From Prolixibacteraceae bacterium (lineage in GTDB: Bacteria; Bacteroidota; Bacteroidia; Bacteroidales; Prolixibacteraceae), in the NCBI GenBank assembly GCA_016931385.1, contig JAFGEV010000397.1, forward strand, positions 1 through 36,050: a DNA stretch of 36,050 bases, written 5' to 3'. Of this stretch, positions 33,523 through 36,050 are shown in pieces. Made by a program: the position numbers and the translations under genes. The notes beneath the pieces are model-generated. The model did not search any database and was not told the DNA's origin. It worked only from the letters and a program-made list of their open reading frames with translations. Every line of letters begins with the position of its first letter. The first letter of the stretch is position 1.

Positions 33523-35916
33523 ATGAAGAAAATTATTTCAATATTATCGTTTTTGGTGTTGTTTGCATTTTTGGGTTTTTCACAAACTTACCAGAAAACC
33601 AATTCAGGGGTAAAAGCACTGATCAATTCTGTTGATTTGGAGATTCAGTTTTACGCCCCGAATATTGTTCGTATCCTGAAATCACCTGAGGGGGACCTAT
33701 ACAGCAAAGAAAGCTTGTCGGTGGTAAAAATGCCTGAAAAAACTTCTTTTACAATTAAGCAGAAAGGTGATGATCTTTTTGTAAAAGGAAATGACATTGA
33801 AGTGGCTTTAAACCTGAAAAAAGGTACCGTTTCATTCAGAAATGGGAAGGGCCAGCTATTATTGACTGAAAAAGAAAGCGGGGCAACATTTACCGATTTC
33901 AACGATGCAGGAGTGAAAACCTACAGTGTTGCGCAGTCGTATGTTTTGGAAAAAGATGAAACCATTTACGGGCTGGGTATCCTGCAGAACGGCAAAATGT
34001 CGCAACGCAACCAGGAAGTTGAAATGATCCAGAACAATACGTGGGATTTTGTTACATTTTTCCAGTCGGTTAAAGGATACGGTTTGTTTTGGGATAATTA
34101 TTCGCCTACAACTTTTACAGACAATACTGAAAAGACCTCTTTTGCATCGGAAGTAGGCGATTGCATCGATTATTACTTCATGTACGGTGGCAATGCCGAT
34201 GGAGTGATTGCGTGTATGCGCGACCTTACCGGACAGGCGCCCATGTTCCCGCTATGGACGTTCGGCTATTGGCAAAGTAAGGAGCGCTACAAAAGTCAGG
34301 ACGAGACTGTTGGCGTTGTCAAAAAATATCGCGAGTTAGGCGTTCCTATTGATGGCATCATTCAGGACTGGCAATACTGGGGCGGAAACTACCTTTGGAA
34401 TGCCATGGAATTCTTAAATACTGAATTCCCTGATGGACAGAAATTTGTCGATGATGTTCACCGTTTGAATGCACACATGATCATTTCAATCTGGTCGTCG
34501 TTTGGCCCGCAAACAAAACAATACCGCGAGATGAACCCAAAAGGAATGTTGTTGGATATGGGAACCTGGCCACAATCAGGCCTTACCAGCTGGCCTCCTA
34601 ACAGGGAATATCCTTCTGGCGTTAAGCCTTACGATCCCTATAATCCTGAAGCAAGGGATATTTACTGGAAATACCTCAACAAGGGGCTTTTCTCACTGGG
34701 CATTGATGGTTGGTGGATGGACTCGACCGAACCCGATCACCTGGACTTCAGACCAAGCGACATGGACAATCAAACATATTTAGGTTCGTTCCGCAAGGTA
34801 CGCAATGCTTATCCCTTAATGACCGTTGGCGGTGTTTATGATCATCAGCGTGAAGTTACTTCAGATAAACGTGTATTCATATTAACCCGTTCGGCTTTTG
34901 CCGGTCAGCAACGTTACGGAGCGAATACCTGGTCGGGCGACGTAGTAGCATCGTGGGAGGCGCTTCAGGCGCAGATAACCGGCGGATTAAATTTCTCTTT
35001 GTGTGGAATTCCTTACTACAATAGCGATATTGGCGGTTTTTTCCTGTGGAATTTCAGGAGGAAACTTGACGATCCGGAATACCGTGAGCTTTATGCCAGA
35101 TGGCTACAGTTTGGTGCATTCTGCCCCATGATGCGCTCGCATGGCGCCGATGCCCCGCGAGAAATCTATCAGTTTGGTAAAAAAGGCGATAAGGTTTACG
35201 ATGCCATCGAAAAGTACATCAACCTGCGTTACAGCCTGCTTCCTTACATTTATTCAACTTCGTGGGATGTAACTGCCAACCAGTCGAGCATGATGCGGGC
35301 GCTGGTAATGGATTTTGCCGCCGATAAAAATGCGCTCGATGTTAACGATGAATTCATGCTTGGGAAATCGATACTCGTTTGTCCGGTAATTGAACCGATG
35401 TATTCAAAAGATATGAAGGAAGACTTCAGTACAGTAAAATCGATGGAAATCTACCTGCCTGAAGGTACCTCCTGGATCGATTTCTGGACTGGTAAAAAAC
35501 TTGAAGGTGGTCAAACAATCAGCAGGGAAGCTCCTATTGATATTATGCCTTTGTACGTAAAGGCCGGGTCAATATTACCCATTGGACCTAAAGTACAATA
35601 TGCCGAAGAAAAGAAATGGGACAATCTTGAAATTCGTATTTACGAAGGAGCTGATGGAGGGTTTACGTTATACGAAGACGAGAACGACAATTACAACTAC
35701 GAAAAAGGTGCTTACTCTACCATTACTTTTCAGTGGAATAATGCAAAGAAAACTTTAACTATTGATGATCGAAAAGGAGATTTTCCAGGAATGCTGAAGG
35801 ACCGAAAATTCAGTATTGTCTTTGTTTCTGAAGATGGTGGAATAGGCGATGATCCTGTTAAGAAAATCGATCAGGTTATTGATTATAAAGGTAAAAAGGT
35901 AATTGTGAAATTATAA
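33523..35916 (+). CDS. GH31 glycosidase, probable alpha-xylosidase
   Basis: 797 aa with a signal peptide (cleavage near GFSQ). An N-terminal beta-sandwich (~25-220) precedes the barrel. The nucleophile is Asp400 (GWWMDSTEPD) and the acid/base is Asp473 (NTWSGDVVASW). The DWQYWGG and ISIWSSFGP segments resemble bacterial alpha-xylosidases more than alpha-glucosidases. A proximal beta domain and a DUF5110-like C-terminal domain follow (~600-797). There is no PA14 insertion such as some xyloglucan alpha-xylosidases have. It would remove alpha-1,6-xylose from xyloglucan oligosaccharides or alpha-xylose from complex xylan. It is the last gene seen in the GH2-GH43-GH31 operon. GH31 is certain, alpha-xylosidase likely. 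Confidence 0.88.
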   Translation: MKKIISILSFLVLFAFLGFSQTYQKTNSGVKALINSVDLEIQFYAPNIVRILKSPEGDLYSKESLSVVKMPEKTSFTIKQKGDDLFVKGNDIEVALNLKKGTVSFRNGKGQLLLTEKESGATFTDFNDAGVKTYSVAQSYVLEKDETIYGLGILQNGKMSQRNQEVEMIQNNTWDFVTFFQSVKGYGLFWDNYSPTTFTDNTEKTSFASEVGDCIDYYFMYGGNADGVIACMRDLTGQAPMFPLWTFGYWQSKERYKSQDETVGVVKKYRELGVPIDGIIQDWQYWGGNYLWNAMEFLNTEFPDGQKFVDDVHRLNAHMIISIWSSFGPQTKQYREMNPKGMLLDMGTWPQSGLTSWPPNREYPSGVKPYDPYNPEARDIYWKYLNKGLFSLGIDGWWMDSTEPDHLDFRPSDMDNQTYLGSFRKVRNAYPLMTVGGVYDHQREVTSDKRVFILTRSAFAGQQRYGANTWSGDVVASWEALQAQITGGLNFSLCGIPYYNSDIGGFFLWNFRRKLDDPEYRELYARWLQFGAFCPMMRSHGADAPREIYQFGKKGDKVYDAIEKYINLRYSLLPYIYSTSWDVTANQSSMMRALVMDFAADKNALDVNDEFMLGKSILVCPVIEPMYSKDMKEDFSTVKSMEIYLPEGTSWIDFWTGKKLEGGQTISREAPIDIMPLYVKAGSILPIGPKVQYAEEKKWDNLEIRIYEGADGGFTLYEDENDNYNYEKGAYSTITFQWNNAKKTLTIDDRKGDFPGMLKDRKFSIVFVSEDGGIGDDPVKKIDQVIDYKGKKVIVKL

Positions 35917-36050
35917 CAAATAAAATGAAAATTGGGCTGAAATAATTTAGGCCTTCAGCCTGATTTAAATCAGTGAGACTGTGATTTCAGAAACGAAGTG
36001 AACTGGAACTACAAAGTCGAACTGATCCCGAGCTTTTGTCGAGGGATCTA
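35917..36050. other. Terminal intergenic segment with three inverted repeats
   Basis: No gene starts in the last 134 bp. GGCTGAA (35935-35941) pairs with TTCAGCC (35954-35960). A perfect 14-bp palindrome CTGATTTAAATCAG follows at 35960-35973. GATCCC (36024-36029) pairs with GGGATC (36043-36048) at the right edge. No T-run follows the first hairpin, so it is not a standard terminator. Confidence 0.6.

Overview
The window is one long accessory-metabolism block from a member of the Bacteroidota. Every recognisable gene lies on the + strand. The diagnosis rests on a SusC/SusD pair, a Bacteroidetes-type ECF sigma factor with a FecR anti-sigma factor, two proteins ending in type IX secretion system (T9SS) type A sorting domains, A-rich rather than Shine-Dalgarno-like leaders, and many lipobox signal peptides. 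T9SS domains argue against gut Bacteroides and for an environmental lineage such as Marinilabiliales or Cytophagales relatives (inference). No tRNA, rRNA, CRISPR array or transposase was seen.

Layout. (1) 2-2691: the 3' end of a T9SS-secreted GH5 endoglycanase and a GH29 fucosidase-like lipoprotein. (2) 2955-18155: GH97, a GH3 with accessory domains, four tandem CE1-type esterases, a type-B carboxylesterase, a GH27 alpha-galactosidase and a LamG-T9SS protein, mostly 3-45 bp apart and so probably one or two operons. (3) 18156-18892: the only long gap. It holds a terminator-like hairpin, a perfect 36-bp palindrome and what reads as the eroded relic of a secreted SGNH/SASA-type acetylesterase. 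(4) 18893-27994: the regulatory and uptake core, ECF sigma, FecR anti-sigma, SusC with an STN signalling domain, SusD, and two surface glycan-binding-type lipoproteins. It is closed by a good intrinsic terminator at 28047-28085. (5) 28230-35916: GH2, GH43-CBM6 and GH31, preceded by a promoter that matches the Bacteroidetes consensus.

How it works together (inference from families). Glycan binding at SusC/SusD would be signalled through the STN domain to FecR, releasing the sigma factor to induce the locus. The T9SS-exported GH5 cuts polymer outside the cell and SusCD imports oligosaccharides. The esterases strip acyl groups (feruloyl or acetyl). GH29, GH97, GH27, GH2, GH43 and GH31 remove fucose, alpha-galactose, beta-galactose, arabinose/xylose and alpha-xylose branches, and GH3 finishes the backbone. 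The enzyme set fits a heavily decorated plant hemicellulose. GH5 (possibly subfamily 4), GH31 and GH2 suggest xyloglucan. Four CE1 esterases, a beta-xylosidase-type GH3, GH97 and GH43 suggest complex feruloylated glucuronoarabinoxylan. The sequence does not settle which. I found no wholly new system. The most unusual items are the CE1 quartet, the esterase relic, the palindrome, and the terminator/promoter junction at 28.1 kb.
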